A stretch of DNA of 64,000 bases from CAYVQZ01 sp964453435 (GCA_964453435.1 CAYVQZ010000009.1:29434-93433); one strand, 5' to 3'. Shown: positions 16,790 to 25,597, counted from the stretch's first letter. The notes: a model not told the origin generated them from the sequence alone. Numbers and translations: made by a program.

Positions 16790-17917
16790 TTACCAAAACG
16801 CGCCGCCGCGATACCTGCCTAGAAAGGATTCTTTGAATTCCGTGTAACGGTTGGAAAGAATTGCTTCCCGAATTTCGCGCAGTAATGTTAGCATAAAATG
16901 CACATTATGTAAAGTTGCCAGCCGCATGGCGGTTATCTCTCCGGCCTTGAAAAGATGCCGCAAATATGCCCGCGTGTACCTGCGACACGTGGGGCACCCG
17001 CACTCTGGGTCGACCGGCGAGAAATCGTTCGCATACTCCGCATTCTTCACAATGACAACGCCCCTCGATGTCATAAGCGAGGCGTTGCGGGCGTTGCGGG
17101 TCGGCATCACACAATCGAACAGGTCGACACCCCGATCCACGGCCTCGAAAATGTCCGCCGGAGGACCGCTGCCCATCAGGTAGCGCGGTTTCTCCTGCGG
17201 CAGCTCATCGACAGTGTAATCAAGAATTTCATACATCATCTGCGGCGTTTCGCCCACGCTCAGCCCCCCCACGGCGTATCCCGGAAAATCCATCCGCACG
17301 ATCTCGCGCGCGCACTCGACGCGGAGGTCGCGGAAGGTGGACCCCTGGACGATACCGAAAAGAGCCTGCGTGTGATTGGCGTGAGCGGCCCTGCATCGCT
17401 CGGCCCAGTTCAGCGTGAGACGGAGCGACGTCTTCGCATAGTCGCGCTCCACCGGATACGGCAGGCATTCATCAAATGTCATTATGATGTCGGCCCCGAG
17501 CGCGTTCTGGATTTCCATGCAGATTTCCGGCGTGATGAAGTGGTATGACCCGTCAATGTGCGATTGAAACCGCACTCCGTCCTCGGTCACCTTGTTCAGT
17601 TCCGCAAGGCTGAACACCTGGAAACCGCCGCTGTCGGTCAGAATCGGTTTATCCCAGTTCATGAACGAGTGAAGCCCGCCCGCCGCCCGGATGACATCGT
17701 GGCCCGGTCTGAGATACAGATGATACGTGTTGCTCAGGATGATTTCGGCGCCAAGCTCGCGCAGGTCCTCGGAACTGAGCGTCTTTACCACGGCCTGTGT
17801 TCCGACCGGGATGAAATGCGGGGTGTTGACACCGCCATGCGGCGTCCAGAGTTTCCCGGCGCGGGCCTTGCTGGCGGAATCGTTCTTGAGCACTTCAAAG
17901 CGAAATGTTTCACCCAT
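16790..17917 (-). CDS. tgt: tRNA-guanine transglycosylase
   Basis: A 375-residue Tgt, the same length as the E. coli enzyme. It exchanges guanine 34 of GUN-anticodon tRNAs for preQ1. The catalytic Asp lies in PILTDSGGFQVFSLAEL, and the zinc site in DPECGCPTCRRYTRAYLRHLF. The start at 17917 (MGETFRFEVL) was chosen by family alignment, because upstream in-frame codons are Arg-rich and overlap queA. It acts before QueA and QueH, encoded immediately upstream, so the last three steps of queuosine formation are together. Confidence 0.96.
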   Translation of the reverse strand: MGETFRFEVLKNDSASKARAGKLWTPHGGVNTPHFIPVGTQAVVKTLSSEDLRELGAEIILSNTYHLYLRPGHDVIRAAGGLHSFMNWDKPILTDSGGFQVFSLAELNKVTEDGVRFQSHIDGSYHFITPEICMEIQNALGADIIMTFDECLPYPVERDYAKTSLRLTLNWAERCRAAHANHTQALFGIVQGSTFRDLRVECAREIVRMDFPGYAVGGLSVGETPQMMYEILDYTVDELPQEKPRYLMGSGPPADIFEAVDRGVDLFDCVMPTRNARNASLMTSRGVVIVKNAEYANDFSPVDPECGCPTCRRYTRAYLRHLFKAGEITAMRLATLHNVHFMLTLLREIREAILSNRYTEFKESFLGRYRGGAFW

Positions 17918-17985
17918 AAGCAGAATCTGCGGGAACTGGCGCTGTTCCCGCACATTCTCGGAGGCGGGCGCCAGCGACCCAAAAG

Positions 17986-19020
17986 TTAAAGAATCAGCAT
18001 TGCGTCGCCGTAACTGTAAAAACGAATTTTCTCTCGCACCGCCATTTCGTACGCGCGCATGATGAGTTCGCGTCCTCCGAAAGCGCATACCAGCACAAGA
18101 AGCGAACTTCGCGGCAAATGGAAGTTCGTTATCAAGGCGTCGGTAGAACGAATTTCACGGCCCGGATGAATGAAGATATCGGCCATCCCCTCTCCCGCAC
18201 GGTACGCGCGTTCCGCCGTCACTATTGTCTCGAGCAGCCGAAGCGTCGTGGTTCCGACCGCAAACACTTTTCCGCCCCTCTTCCTGACCTCGCTTAACCG
18301 CTGGGCCGTCTTCTGCGTGACATGGTACTGTTCGGGATGCAACTTGTTCTTCTCCACCTCTTCATGCTTTAGCGGCTGGAACGTGCCGAGACCGATCTGG
18401 AGTGTGACAAACTCGAGCAACACCCCCTTGTCCCGAATTGTCTTCAGCAAACTTGATGTGAAATGCAGCCCGGCGGTGGGGGCTGCGGCGGCCCCTTCCC
18501 TTCGCGCAAACACCGTCTGATATCTGTCGAAATCGGACGACTCGGGCTCCCGCTTGATGTAGGGCGGCAGCGGAATCTCGCCAACCCTCCAGCACAGCCG
18601 TCTCACGTCGTCAACCTCGAACTTCACCACCTTCGTCGCGCCGTAATTCGCGACCACCTCAGCCGTGTCGGCCTGTCGGGCGCCCTGAATTTGCAGCGTC
18701 GTCCCCACGCCGGCGCGGCGGCCGGGACGCACCAGCGCTTCCCACACCCCGACGGAGAGTTCTTTGACCAGAAGCAGTTCGACCTGCGCTCCCGACGAAG
18801 GCTTCCTCGCTCTCAACCGGGCCGGAAACACCTTCGTGTCATTCAGCACGAGGACATCTCCGTTGGCGAGGAAATCAACGACATCGCGAAACATTCCGAT
18901 TTCTATCGTTCCGGTGGAACGGTCCACCGTCATGAGGCGGGATTCGTCACGGCGGAATGGGGGATATTGCGCGATAAGCTCCTCGGGCAAATTGTAATCA
19001 AAATCTGAGAGGGTCAGCAT
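17986..19020 (-). CDS. queA: S-adenosylmethionine:tRNA ribosyltransferase-isomerase
   Basis: A 344-residue QueA that transfers a ribosyl group from S-adenosylmethionine to preQ1 in tRNA, forming epoxyqueuosine. Recognisable blocks are FDYNLPEELIAQYP at the start, DVLVLNDTKVFPARL, GLHFTSSLLKTIRDKG and FAVGTTTLRLLET, with TDALITNFHLPRSSLLVLV near the C-terminus. The ATG at 19020 fits the family N-terminus; longer frames extend into queH. The gap to queH is eight bases. Confidence 0.96.
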   Translation of the reverse strand: MLTLSDFDYNLPEELIAQYPPFRRDESRLMTVDRSTGTIEIGMFRDVVDFLANGDVLVLNDTKVFPARLRARKPSSGAQVELLLVKELSVGVWEALVRPGRRAGVGTTLQIQGARQADTAEVVANYGATKVVKFEVDDVRRLCWRVGEIPLPPYIKREPESSDFDRYQTVFARREGAAAAPTAGLHFTSSLLKTIRDKGVLLEFVTLQIGLGTFQPLKHEEVEKNKLHPEQYHVTQKTAQRLSEVRKRGGKVFAVGTTTLRLLETIVTAERAYRAGEGMADIFIHPGREIRSTDALITNFHLPRSSLLVLVCAFGGRELIMRAYEMAVREKIRFYSYGDAMLIL

Positions 19021-19028
19021 GGTTGAGG

Positions 19029-19580
19029 TCAGGTCGGACGAGCGTTCTTCCCGCCCCCGTGAAACCGTTCCTTCTCGCTGTATATGCATCCGCAGTACTT
19101 CTGGCGGTAGAGGTTCAATTCCCGGGACATCTGGCGCGTCTGAGACCATCCGGCCCGGAAATCCTCATAGTAAAACTCGATGCCATGCTCCATGCCTGCC
19201 GTTTGGCCGATTTCACGGACCAACTCATGCTTCTGGTATGGACTCACCAGCAGGCTCGTTGTGAACGCATCATACCGCTCGCGCGCCGCGATGCGCGCCG
19301 CTCGCTCCAAACGCATATGGTAGCATGCGGCGCACCGATGCGCCTCCCTGAACGCTACCCGCCTGAAGTACTCCTCCATGTCGTATTCGAATTCGATCGT
19401 AGCCGGAAAATCTGTTTGCTCGCTCAGTCTTCGAGCCGAGTCGAGTCGAAGCCTGTGCTCCGCGAGCGGATGAATATTCGGATTGTAAAAGAAACCGTGG
19501 ACCCGGTGGCCGGCCTCGCGCAACACTTTCGTCGGATACGTCGCGCAGGGGCCGCAGCATATGTGCACTAACACGTTCAT
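19029..19580 (-). CDS. queH: Epoxyqueuosine reductase QueH
   Basis: A 183-residue member of the QueH (formerly DUF208) family, the non-cobalamin alternative to QueG. The N-terminus VLVHICCGPCATYPTKVL contains the CCxxC cluster (Cys8, Cys9, Cys12), with further cysteines in CAACYHMRL and KYCGCIYS. These are thought to bind metal centres and perform the reduction of epoxyqueuosine to queuosine. Gene order queH-queA-tgt supports the assignment. This choice of reductase avoids a need for vitamin B12, a metabolic inference only. Confidence 0.93.
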   Translation of the reverse strand: MNVLVHICCGPCATYPTKVLREAGHRVHGFFYNPNIHPLAEHRLRLDSARRLSEQTDFPATIEFEYDMEEYFRRVAFREAHRCAACYHMRLERAARIAARERYDAFTTSLLVSPYQKHELVREIGQTAGMEHGIEFYYEDFRAGWSQTRQMSRELNLYRQKYCGCIYSEKERFHGGGKNARPT

Positions 19581-19662
19581 ATGAGAACCCCGCTCTCGCG
19601 ACGGGCCAATCCACGTGGAGAGAATCAGGGAAGAAACAGGACCGGCGCCGGCCGCAAGAATT

Positions 19663-20688
19663 CTAAAACAATTCGTTCTGTTGGGCGCCGCCGCGCTTGA
19701 AGCCGAGATGTTCGAACGCTCTTTGGGTCGCGACTCTGCCTTGTCGCGTCCGATTCAGGAACCCGATTTTCAAGAGATATGGTTCAACCATATCTTCCAA
19801 CGTGCCCATCTCTTCGTTCAAGGTGGCTGAGAGCGCGGCGATTCCGACCGGCCCGCCGCCATAGTTTTCGATTATCGTGCGCAAAAGCTTGCGGTCGAGT
19901 TCATCCAGCCCGCGATCATCGACCCCCTCGAGCTCGAGCGCCTCCACCGCAACCCGTTCTGCCACCGTGCCATCGTGCCGGACTTCCGCAAAATCACGCA
20001 CCCGGCGGAGCAGTCGATTGGCGACCCGCGGCGTTCCTCTCGCTCGTGAGGCAATCTGCTCGATCGCCCCGTCACGCACCTCGAGCCCCAGGATGCTCGC
20101 CGACCGTCTCACAATCTGAGCAATCTCTTCGGGAGGATAGAAGTCCAGATAGTGATAGATGCCGAATCGCTCCCGGAAGGGCGCCGTCAGAAATCCTGCT
20201 CTCGTGGTGGCCCCTACCAGCGTGAAATGCTTCAGTGGGACTTTTATGGTCTTGGCAAACGCGCCTTTGTCCACCAGAAAATCCACCTGGAAGTCTTCCA
20301 TCGCCGGATATACGAACTCCTCGATCACCCGCGGCAGCCGATGTATTTCGTCAATGAAGAGCACGTCGCCGCGCTCAAGGTTCGTGAGCAGCCCCATGAG
20401 GTCGCCCGTGCGCTCGAGCGCCGGCCCCGATGTGGAGACAAGATTGGTTCCCATCTCATTCGCAATCACATTGGCCAAGGTGGTCTTGCCGAGTCCCGGC
20501 GGCCCGTAGAACAGCACGTGTTCGTGCGGTTCCCCGCGCGCCTTCGACGCTTGAATGGAAATCGAAAGCTTCTCGACCACGGTCCGTTGGCCGATATATT
20601 CGGAGAGAGTTTTCGGGCGAAGACTCCGGCCGAACCACTCCTCGGTCTCTGAGAGGGGCCTGCCATCCACTATGCGTTCGCGCGTCAT
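19663..20688 (-). CDS. ruvB: Holliday junction branch-migration helicase RuvB
   Basis: A 341-residue AAA+ ATPase. Walker A is FYGPPGLGKTTLANVIA, Walker B VLFIDEIHRLPR, and sensor 1 TLVGATTRAGFLTAPFR. The C-terminal winged helix has YGGGPVGIAALSATLNEE and the end FLNRTRQGRVATQRAFEHL. It drives branch migration with RuvA. Its start overlaps ruvA by four bases, completing ruvC-ruvA-ruvB in transcription order. Confidence 0.98.
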   Translation of the reverse strand: MTRERIVDGRPLSETEEWFGRSLRPKTLSEYIGQRTVVEKLSISIQASKARGEPHEHVLFYGPPGLGKTTLANVIANEMGTNLVSTSGPALERTGDLMGLLTNLERGDVLFIDEIHRLPRVIEEFVYPAMEDFQVDFLVDKGAFAKTIKVPLKHFTLVGATTRAGFLTAPFRERFGIYHYLDFYPPEEIAQIVRRSASILGLEVRDGAIEQIASRARGTPRVANRLLRRVRDFAEVRHDGTVAERVAVEALELEGVDDRGLDELDRKLLRTIIENYGGGPVGIAALSATLNEEMGTLEDMVEPYLLKIGFLNRTRQGRVATQRAFEHLGFKRGGAQQNELF

Positions 20689-21326
20689 GCCTCCGCTTCC
20701 TGCGCTCCGCGGACCTGCCGGAATATCTCCCGAATCAACTCCTCGACAGTCTCGACCTCCGCATCCGATGAGAGCGCCCTCCGAATCATCATCTCGGCCA
20801 CCTCGACGGAATACCCCAACTGGAGCAAGACGTCAATCACCTCATCCTTGAAATCAGGCTCGACAGTCGGCTTCCGCACATCGTCGTCATCCCGGATCAA
20901 AGCAAATTTGGCAAGCTTGCCGTTCAGTTCCGCCACGATCTTTTCCGCCGTTCTCCGGCCTACCCCGGGAAGCGAAACGAGCGCCGGTATGTCTTTGTTC
21001 TCTATCGCGCGCGCGATCGCCTGAACGGGGGCGGACAAAGACTTCAGCGCGACCCGGATGCCCATGCCCTGAACGGTTATGAGCTTTTCGAAAAATTCCC
21101 GGTCGATCTCGCTCAAAAAGCCCGCCAGGCGAGGGATCGGGTTGGACACGCCGACACCGCCCTCCAGATAGTGAAACGTGTACAGCGTCACCTCTTTTCC
21201 CCTCTGGCCTCTCAGGCGGTGGCTGATTCCGCTCGGAATCAGAACATCATACGCCATTCCGTTGTGCTCGATGGTAACCCGGTCTTCCCGAAGCTGAACG
21301 ATTTTGCCGGTTATTCTGGAAATCAT
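20685..21326 (-). CDS. ruvA: Holliday junction branch-migration protein RuvA
   Basis: A 213-residue RuvA that tetramerises on four-way DNA junctions and recruits RuvB. The N-terminal OB fold starts MISRITGKIVQLREDRVTIE, followed by the helix-hairpin-helix PALVSLPGVGRRTAEKIVAEL and a C-terminal RuvB-binding domain with VIDVLLQLGYSVEVAEMMI. The ATG at 21326 forms an ATGA overlap with the ruvC stop. It is typical in length. Confidence 0.97.
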   Translation of the reverse strand: MISRITGKIVQLREDRVTIEHNGMAYDVLIPSGISHRLRGQRGKEVTLYTFHYLEGGVGVSNPIPRLAGFLSEIDREFFEKLITVQGMGIRVALKSLSAPVQAIARAIENKDIPALVSLPGVGRRTAEKIVAELNGKLAKFALIRDDDDVRKPTVEPDFKDEVIDVLLQLGYSVEVAEMMIRRALSSDAEVETVEELIREIFRQVRGAQEAEA

Positions 21327-21838
21327 CTTGGTTTCCGATTCGCAGAGTTCGGTCGCCCCAGCCCGTGCAGGACCACATTGTGGTGGCACAGCGCCACGGC
21401 CAGCGCGTCAGCCACATCGGGCGGATGGGGAAGATGCGCTAACCCGAATGTGTGCTGCACCATTCGCTGCACCTGTTCCTTGCTTGCCCTGCCGTGCCCG
21501 GTAAGAGAATTCTTAATGCGAGTGGGCGCATAGCTTACCACGGGAACCGACCGCTCGGCGGCGGCGGCATACACAACGCCGCGCGCGTGGCCCATGAGGA
21601 TTGCCGTGCGGGGATGAGCGTATTTGCTGTACAATTCCTCCACCACAACTATCGTGGGAGAAAATTCGCGAATCACCTCGGCAATACCAATGTGAATCTC
21701 CAGAAGCCTTTTTTCCAGAGGTTCATCCGGCACACTGCGAACCACACCCGCTTCGATGAGTGACGGCAGTCTGCCGCTCCCGTCGATTATCCCGTAACCG
21801 GTTGCTCCAAGGCCGGGGTCCACACCCATGATTCGCAT
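21323..21838 (-). CDS. ruvC: Holliday junction resolvase RuvC
   Basis: A 171-residue endonuclease cutting Holliday junctions. The RNase H-like acidic residues are visible: Asp in MRIMGVDPGLGATGYGI, Glu in IVVVEELYSKYAHPRTA, and Asp in PPDVADALAVALCHH. The basic region YAPTRIKNSLTGHGRASKEQ is typical. It follows yebC on the same strand, the widely conserved yebC-ruvC-ruvA-ruvB order. Confidence 0.98.
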   Translation of the reverse strand: MRIMGVDPGLGATGYGIIDGSGRLPSLIEAGVVRSVPDEPLEKRLLEIHIGIAEVIREFSPTIVVVEELYSKYAHPRTAILMGHARGVVYAAAAERSVPVVSYAPTRIKNSLTGHGRASKEQVQRMVQHTFGLAHLPHPPDVADALAVALCHHNVVLHGLGRPNSANRKPR

Positions 21839-21894
21839 TGCACGAAGGGAACTGCTTGAGACAACTGAGGCGGCTTCGCCGGTTGAGATGTCGT

Positions 21895-22644
21895 TCAGCC
21901 TCCGATCTGGGCCATTATTTCTTCGGGGATATCGAAATTGGAGTATACGTGCTGTACGTCGTCGTGTTCTTCGAGAGCGTCCATGAGCTTCAATGCTGCT
22001 TCTGCCGTTTTTCCATCGAGTTTCACCGTGCTCTTCGGCAGCATGGTAATCTCGGCGCTGGCAACGGGGATGCCTTTCTCGTCGAGGGCCTCTTTCACAT
22101 CCATCACATCGTTCGGCTTCGTGATGATTTCGTACGTGTCTCCTTCGGTCTGAATATCTTCGGCGCCGACGTCTATCGCGGCGTCGAACACAATCTCTTC
22201 CGACACGGCAGACCTGTCAACCATGATGAGGCCTTTCTTCTCAAAATTCCACGCCACACAGCCGCCTTCCCCGAGATTCCCGTTGTGACGGCTCATGATA
22301 TGCCTGATTTCCGCCACCGTCCTGTTCTTGTTATCGGTCAGCACATCCACCATTATGGCAACGCCGCCCGGACCGTATCCCTCGTAGGTCGTCTCCTCGA
22401 ACGTGGCGCCGCCGAGTTCGCCGGTGCCTTTCTTGATCGCGCGCTCGATGTTGTCGTTGGGCATGTTGGCCGCCTTGGCCGTGTTGATAATTGTTCTTAA
22501 GCGAGGATTAAACGACGGGTCCCCACCGCCATCCCGCGCGGCGACCATAATCTCCCGGATCAGCTTCGAGAAGACCTTGCCGCGCTTGGCGTCTTCTTTC
22601 GCCTTGATATGCTTGACCTTGCTCCATTTGGAATGCCCGGACAT
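21895..22644 (-). CDS. yebC: YebC/TACO1-family translation or transcription factor
   Basis: A 249-residue YebC-family protein. The start MSGHSKWSKVKHIKAKEDAK is diagnostic; the upstream in-frame extension is not. Other blocks are NMPNDNIERAIKKGTGE, YEGYGPGGVAIMVDVLTDNK and FNYEK-like VAWNFEKKGLIMVD. Members have been described both as DNA-binding regulators and as factors relieving ribosome stalling, so the molecular role here is left open. It heads the ruvCAB cluster behind a TATAAT at 22764-22769. Confidence 0.96.
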   Translation of the reverse strand: MSGHSKWSKVKHIKAKEDAKRGKVFSKLIREIMVAARDGGGDPSFNPRLRTIINTAKAANMPNDNIERAIKKGTGELGGATFEETTYEGYGPGGVAIMVDVLTDNKNRTVAEIRHIMSRHNGNLGEGGCVAWNFEKKGLIMVDRSAVSEEIVFDAAIDVGAEDIQTEGDTYEIITKPNDVMDVKEALDEKGIPVASAEITMLPKSTVKLDGKTAEAALKLMDALEEHDDVQHVYSNFDIPEEIMAQIGG

Positions 22645-22763
22645 CGTGCGTTGCCCTCCGAGCGACGCTACCCCCCCGGCCTCCGCACTCACCGGACGGT
22701 CGGCCGCAGTCCGCGCCGCAAACACCCCTTGATTGAATTGTTTCGAATGTTTCCGCTCGCCAA

Positions 22764-22792
22764 ATTATATCAGAAGCAGGCCGCTTTTTCCA
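22764..22792 (-). promoter_or_regulatory. Candidate promoter for yebC-ruvCAB
   Basis: Minus-strand TATAAT at 22764-22769 with a weak TGGAAA 17 bases upstream. It lies in the gap between the exonuclease-WYL gene and yebC, about 115 bases before the yebC ATG. Confidence 0.45.
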
Positions 22793-22869
22793 CTTCGGAT
22801 TGCGCGGACAAAAGCGCATATACGCCGGCCAACCGCGCCGTCAATTTCCGCCGCCTCGAACCCTTCCGT

Positions 22870-23691
22870 TCACTCCTCTTTCGGCCCGTTCCCCATGACA
22901 CCCGTAATACAATCGAGGCGGAAGGTCCTGTTCTCCCGGCGGAGGTGACAATAGGCAATGACCTTCGTGCGACGACCGCTTCCTTCGATGCGTTGAGGGG
23001 TGATTTCGCGGTCGGTCACTGTCCCGCTTGCGGAACGGTATTGTATGCGAATCGTTGTCCCGCCTTTGATGGCCGTCTCGAGCCATTGGAGCGTGGCGCC
23101 CGATTCCGGGGCAAACCGGTACGCTCCGCCACATATACGCACGAGTTCGGCGACACTCGTGTCCCACGAATGCGGCAACACCCCAACCGACCGGCGAAAT
23201 ATCTCCGCACAGCAACCGGCGTCCTGCAGTGCGCGATGATGACCGGTGAGAGGAACCCCGAGGTGTCGGGCGACCGCCGAAAGACCATAACCGCGCAGGC
23301 CGCGAAAGAGGGCCCTGGCAAGATTCTTTGTGCAAAGGACCAGGTTTTTCGGAGGCCTGATGCCGCCTTCGGAAAACGCCCTTTCCAAGAACCCGATATC
23401 GAAGGGAGCGTTGTGCGCCACCAAAACCGACTCGCCCAAAAACTGCGCCAGCCGGGGAAGCGCCGCGCCTATCGGAGGAGCCGTCAAAACCATTTCGTCC
23501 GTAATCCCATGAATCGCGCTGACATCGGGCGGAACCGGACGCCCCGGGTTAATAAGCTGTTCAAACACTCCGCGGGCGCCCTGTCTGTCGAATTGTACGG
23601 CTCCAACCTCGACGATTCCGTCAGTCAAGGCGTTCAGGCCCGTCGTCTCGACATCAAACGCAACGAACGAAATGTCCGACAGAGAATCCAT
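22870..23691 (-). CDS. DnaQ-type 3'-5' exonuclease fused to a WYL domain
   Basis: A 273-residue protein. Residues about 1-175 form a DEDDh exonuclease like the DNA polymerase III epsilon subunit: FVAFDVETTG (Asp/Glu), SAIHGITDEMV, LVAHNAPFDIGFL, and the His/Asp pair in GHHRALQDAGC. Residues about 200-270 read TTIRIQYRSASGTVTDREI, then PQRIEG, KVIAYCHLRRENRTFRLD, which is the layout of a WYL ligand-sensing domain. The start is set at ATG 23691, with TTG 23706 as an alternative. WYL domains usually sit on DNA-damage regulators and defence genes, where they bind single-stranded DNA or nucleotides, so a DNA-controlled nuclease is plausible. Confidence 0.85.
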   Translation of the reverse strand: MDSLSDISFVAFDVETTGLNALTDGIVEVGAVQFDRQGARGVFEQLINPGRPVPPDVSAIHGITDEMVLTAPPIGAALPRLAQFLGESVLVAHNAPFDIGFLERAFSEGGIRPPKNLVLCTKNLARALFRGLRGYGLSAVARHLGVPLTGHHRALQDAGCCAEIFRRSVGVLPHSWDTSVAELVRICGGAYRFAPESGATLQWLETAIKGGTTIRIQYRSASGTVTDREITPQRIEGSGRRTKVIAYCHLRRENRTFRLDCITGVMGNGPKEE

Positions 23692-23719
23692 TCCACAATC
23701 GCCCAATTGGCCGAGATGC

Positions 23720-23986
23720 TCAGCTCACCCGCTCCAATCCGAAGATGACCGCGTTCGTCGAATCCGGACATTGAAGCTCTTGCTTCATGTTTATCCAGTC
23801 CTCGCGTGGTGTCTCCCGATAGTATGCCGTCAGATAGGGAATAAAGGCCGGAAGCGCATACATGCACAGACCTTTCGGGCTGGCCGGCACTATCATCGGC
23901 TCTTCCACCAGAAAATAGTCGCCCTCCTTGTATCCGGCGGCGCAGTTGCCCTTCACGGAGCGTACGGTAACTTTGAGCTTGTGCAT
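23720..23986 (-). CDS. TIGR04076-like small protein
   Basis: An 88-residue cytoplasmic protein. The sequence MHKLKVTVRSVKGNCAAGYK, then GDYFLVEEP, PKGLCMYALPAFIPYLTAYY and a final VIFGLERVS matches my recollection of the TIGR04076 family, whose function is unknown. Two cysteines (NCAAGYK, GLCMYAL) are notable. A strong GGAGGT Shine-Dalgarno precedes the ATG at 23986, and a consensus promoter lies at 24024-24052. The gap to the exonuclease-WYL gene is short, so both may share the message. Confidence 0.8.
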   Translation of the reverse strand: MHKLKVTVRSVKGNCAAGYKEGDYFLVEEPMIVPASPKGLCMYALPAFIPYLTAYYRETPREDWINMKQELQCPDSTNAVIFGLERVS

Positions 23987-24023
23987 ACCACACCTCCCCT
24001 TCTTTTTCGACCGTCCTTGGCCC

Positions 24024-24052
24024 AGATTACCATACCGTCCATCGGGTGTCAA
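24024..24052 (-). promoter_or_regulatory. Promoter for the TIGR04076-like and exonuclease genes
   Basis: Minus strand: perfect TTGACA (24047-24052), 17-base spacer, TAATCT (24024-24029). The start site is about 30 bases upstream of the TIGR04076-like ATG. Confidence 0.7.
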
Positions 24053-24136
24053 CGAGGCCCCGCATGTTGTCATAAAATAAATAAGTTGCTCTTTAAATTC
24101 CCGCAGAGAAATCCCGGCCCGGCGGGCGACGCCGTT

Positions 24137-24165
24137 TTGACATGCCCGCGAACAGATGCTAGAAT
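24137..24165 (+). promoter_or_regulatory. Promoter for the 24.3-kb hydrolase
   Basis: Perfect TTGACA (24137-24142), 17-base spacer and TAGAAT (24160-24165). It is divergent from the minus-strand promoter at 24024-24052 and gives a leader of about 100 bases to the TTG start at 24272. Confidence 0.75.
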
Positions 24166-24271
24166 ACGGGCGAATCCGCGGTCCCGGATGAATTCGGCCA
24201 TCAGCAAACCCGCGGTGATGTTCCGTTGAAAAATTGTCGAAAGGAGCGGCTCTGACTGAGAGGAAATCGCC

Positions 24272-25285
24272 TTGTTCAGGAAAATCGGCGCCACACTCGG
24301 AATTCTGATTGCAGCCTCCATCCTTGTCGCAGCCTTCGCTTCCCTGGTTCGCCGCCCCGTGTCCGAAGAGCGGCTGCGGGAACTGGGGGTCATCGAGCCG
24401 GACTCCCAATTCATCGAAGTCGACGGCGTGAGAACGCGATATGTCATGAAAGGAGACGGAGACGAAACTATTATCTTCATCCACGGGTTCGCCTCGTCGC
24501 TGTTCACGTGGCGGAAATGCCTCGGCCCTCTTTCCCGAGAATTCCGCGCGGTCGCGCTCGACCTGAAGGGCTTCGGCTTTTCCGACAAACCGGAAACCGG
24601 TTACACCATCGGGGAATATGCCGATTTCCTGATTCATTTCATGGACGCCCTGCAGATTGAAACGGCGACGCTGTGCGGCAACTCGATGGGAGGCAATATA
24701 GCGTGGCGATCGGCGCTGGAGTATCCCGAAAGAGTGAACAAACTCATTCTCGTCGACGCCTCCGGCTATCCGTCCGAACACAGCGGGATACCGTTCTTCC
24801 TGAAACTGGCTCGGCTGCCCGGAGTCGGGGAGGCGCTGTCTGCGGTCGTAACACGGGGAAGAATTCGTTCCTCGCTCGAGAGCGCCTATTCCGACGAAAC
24901 GGAAGTTCCGCCATCCGCGGTTGACGCATATTATTACCCGATGCGCACGAACGGCGCGATGAACGCCGTGCTTGCGAGGCTCCGCGGTTTCTCCGACGAG
25001 GAGAAAGCCGCAGACCTGCGCATTCCGGAACTCGACCTGCCGACGCTCATCATATGGGGAGCCGAGGACACGTGGGTCGAGGTGGAAAACGCCCACCGGT
25101 TTCATCGGGACATCCGGAATTCAAACTTGCATATTATTCCCGAATGCGGACACTTGCCACAGGAAGAAAAACCGATCGAGTTCACCGTCGCGGTTTTGGG
25201 GTTCATGAGCGCGCGCGAGAGGGAAGAAATCCTTATCAGGGAATCTCTGCCGCGGCATGACAGAGCGCGCTCACTGACGATGTAG
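24272..25285 (+). CDS. Membrane-anchored alpha/beta-hydrolase
   Basis: A 337-residue Ser hydrolase of the alpha/beta fold. An N-terminal hydrophobic segment (LGILIAASILVAAFASLV) suggests membrane anchoring or export. Fold motifs are TIIFIHGFASSLFTWRKCL (oxyanion hole), the nucleophile elbow LCGNSMGGNIAW, the acid in IWGAEDTWVEV, and the His in PECGHLPQEEKP. The nucleophile motif is GNSMGG, as in several C-C-bond hydrolases and epoxide-hydrolase relatives. The start is a TTG at 24272 after GAGAGGAAA. The substrate is unknown. Confidence 0.87.
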   Translation: MFRKIGATLGILIAASILVAAFASLVRRPVSEERLRELGVIEPDSQFIEVDGVRTRYVMKGDGDETIIFIHGFASSLFTWRKCLGPLSREFRAVALDLKGFGFSDKPETGYTIGEYADFLIHFMDALQIETATLCGNSMGGNIAWRSALEYPERVNKLILVDASGYPSEHSGIPFFLKLARLPGVGEALSAVVTRGRIRSSLESAYSDETEVPPSAVDAYYYPMRTNGAMNAVLARLRGFSDEEKAADLRIPELDLPTLIIWGAEDTWVEVENAHRFHRDIRNSNLHIIPECGHLPQEEKPIEFTVAVLGFMSAREREEILIRESLPRHDRARSLTM

Positions 25286-25324
25286 CGGCGACGGTGTCAC
25301 ACTGTGAGAGGAATCAGAACGGCA

Positions 25325-25597
25325 ATGGCAAAAAAGAAACCGGAACCGGAAAAGCCGGCGAAAAAAGAGCCGGTCAAGAACCGAAGCAAAATCATAAAAG
25401 CATTGATCATTGGAGGCACGTTCGCCGCCATTGCGATTCTCTCTATAATCACACAGGGACCCGGCGGCGCCCGGCCCGCTCCCGGCGTAATCGCCATGAG
25501 GATTCTGCTTCTGTCGGTATGTTCGGCCCTCTATTTCTGGATGCTGTATTACACGCAGTCGAGCCGACAAAACGATAAGGGAAAACCCGGGAAATAG
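25325..25597 (+). CDS. Small membrane protein of unknown function
   Basis: A 90-residue protein not recognised as a family. It has a highly basic Lys/Pro-rich N-terminus (AKKKPEPEKPAKKEPVKN), then two hydrophobic segments (ALIIGGTFAAIAILSIIT and IAMRILLLSVCSALYFWMLYY) separated by a Gly/Pro-rich turn, and a basic C-terminus. This predicts a hairpin with both ends in the cytoplasm. A GTG at 25304 is an alternative start. It follows the hydrolase by about 40 bases and is probably co-transcribed. Confidence 0.6.
   Translation: MAKKKPEPEKPAKKEPVKNRSKIIKALIIGGTFAAIAILSIITQGPGGARPAPGVIAMRILLLSVCSALYFWMLYYTQSSRQNDKGKPGK

Noticed and set aside
18000..19030. preQ1 riboswitch near the queuosine genes
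   Set aside because: The genes overlap or nearly abut within a longer operon, and I see no leader with the expected pseudoknot.
23987..25105. Upstream extension of the TIGR04076-like gene on the minus strand
   Set aside because: The frame is open but antisense to the plus-strand hydrolase; the ATG at 23986 has its own ribosome-binding site and promoter.
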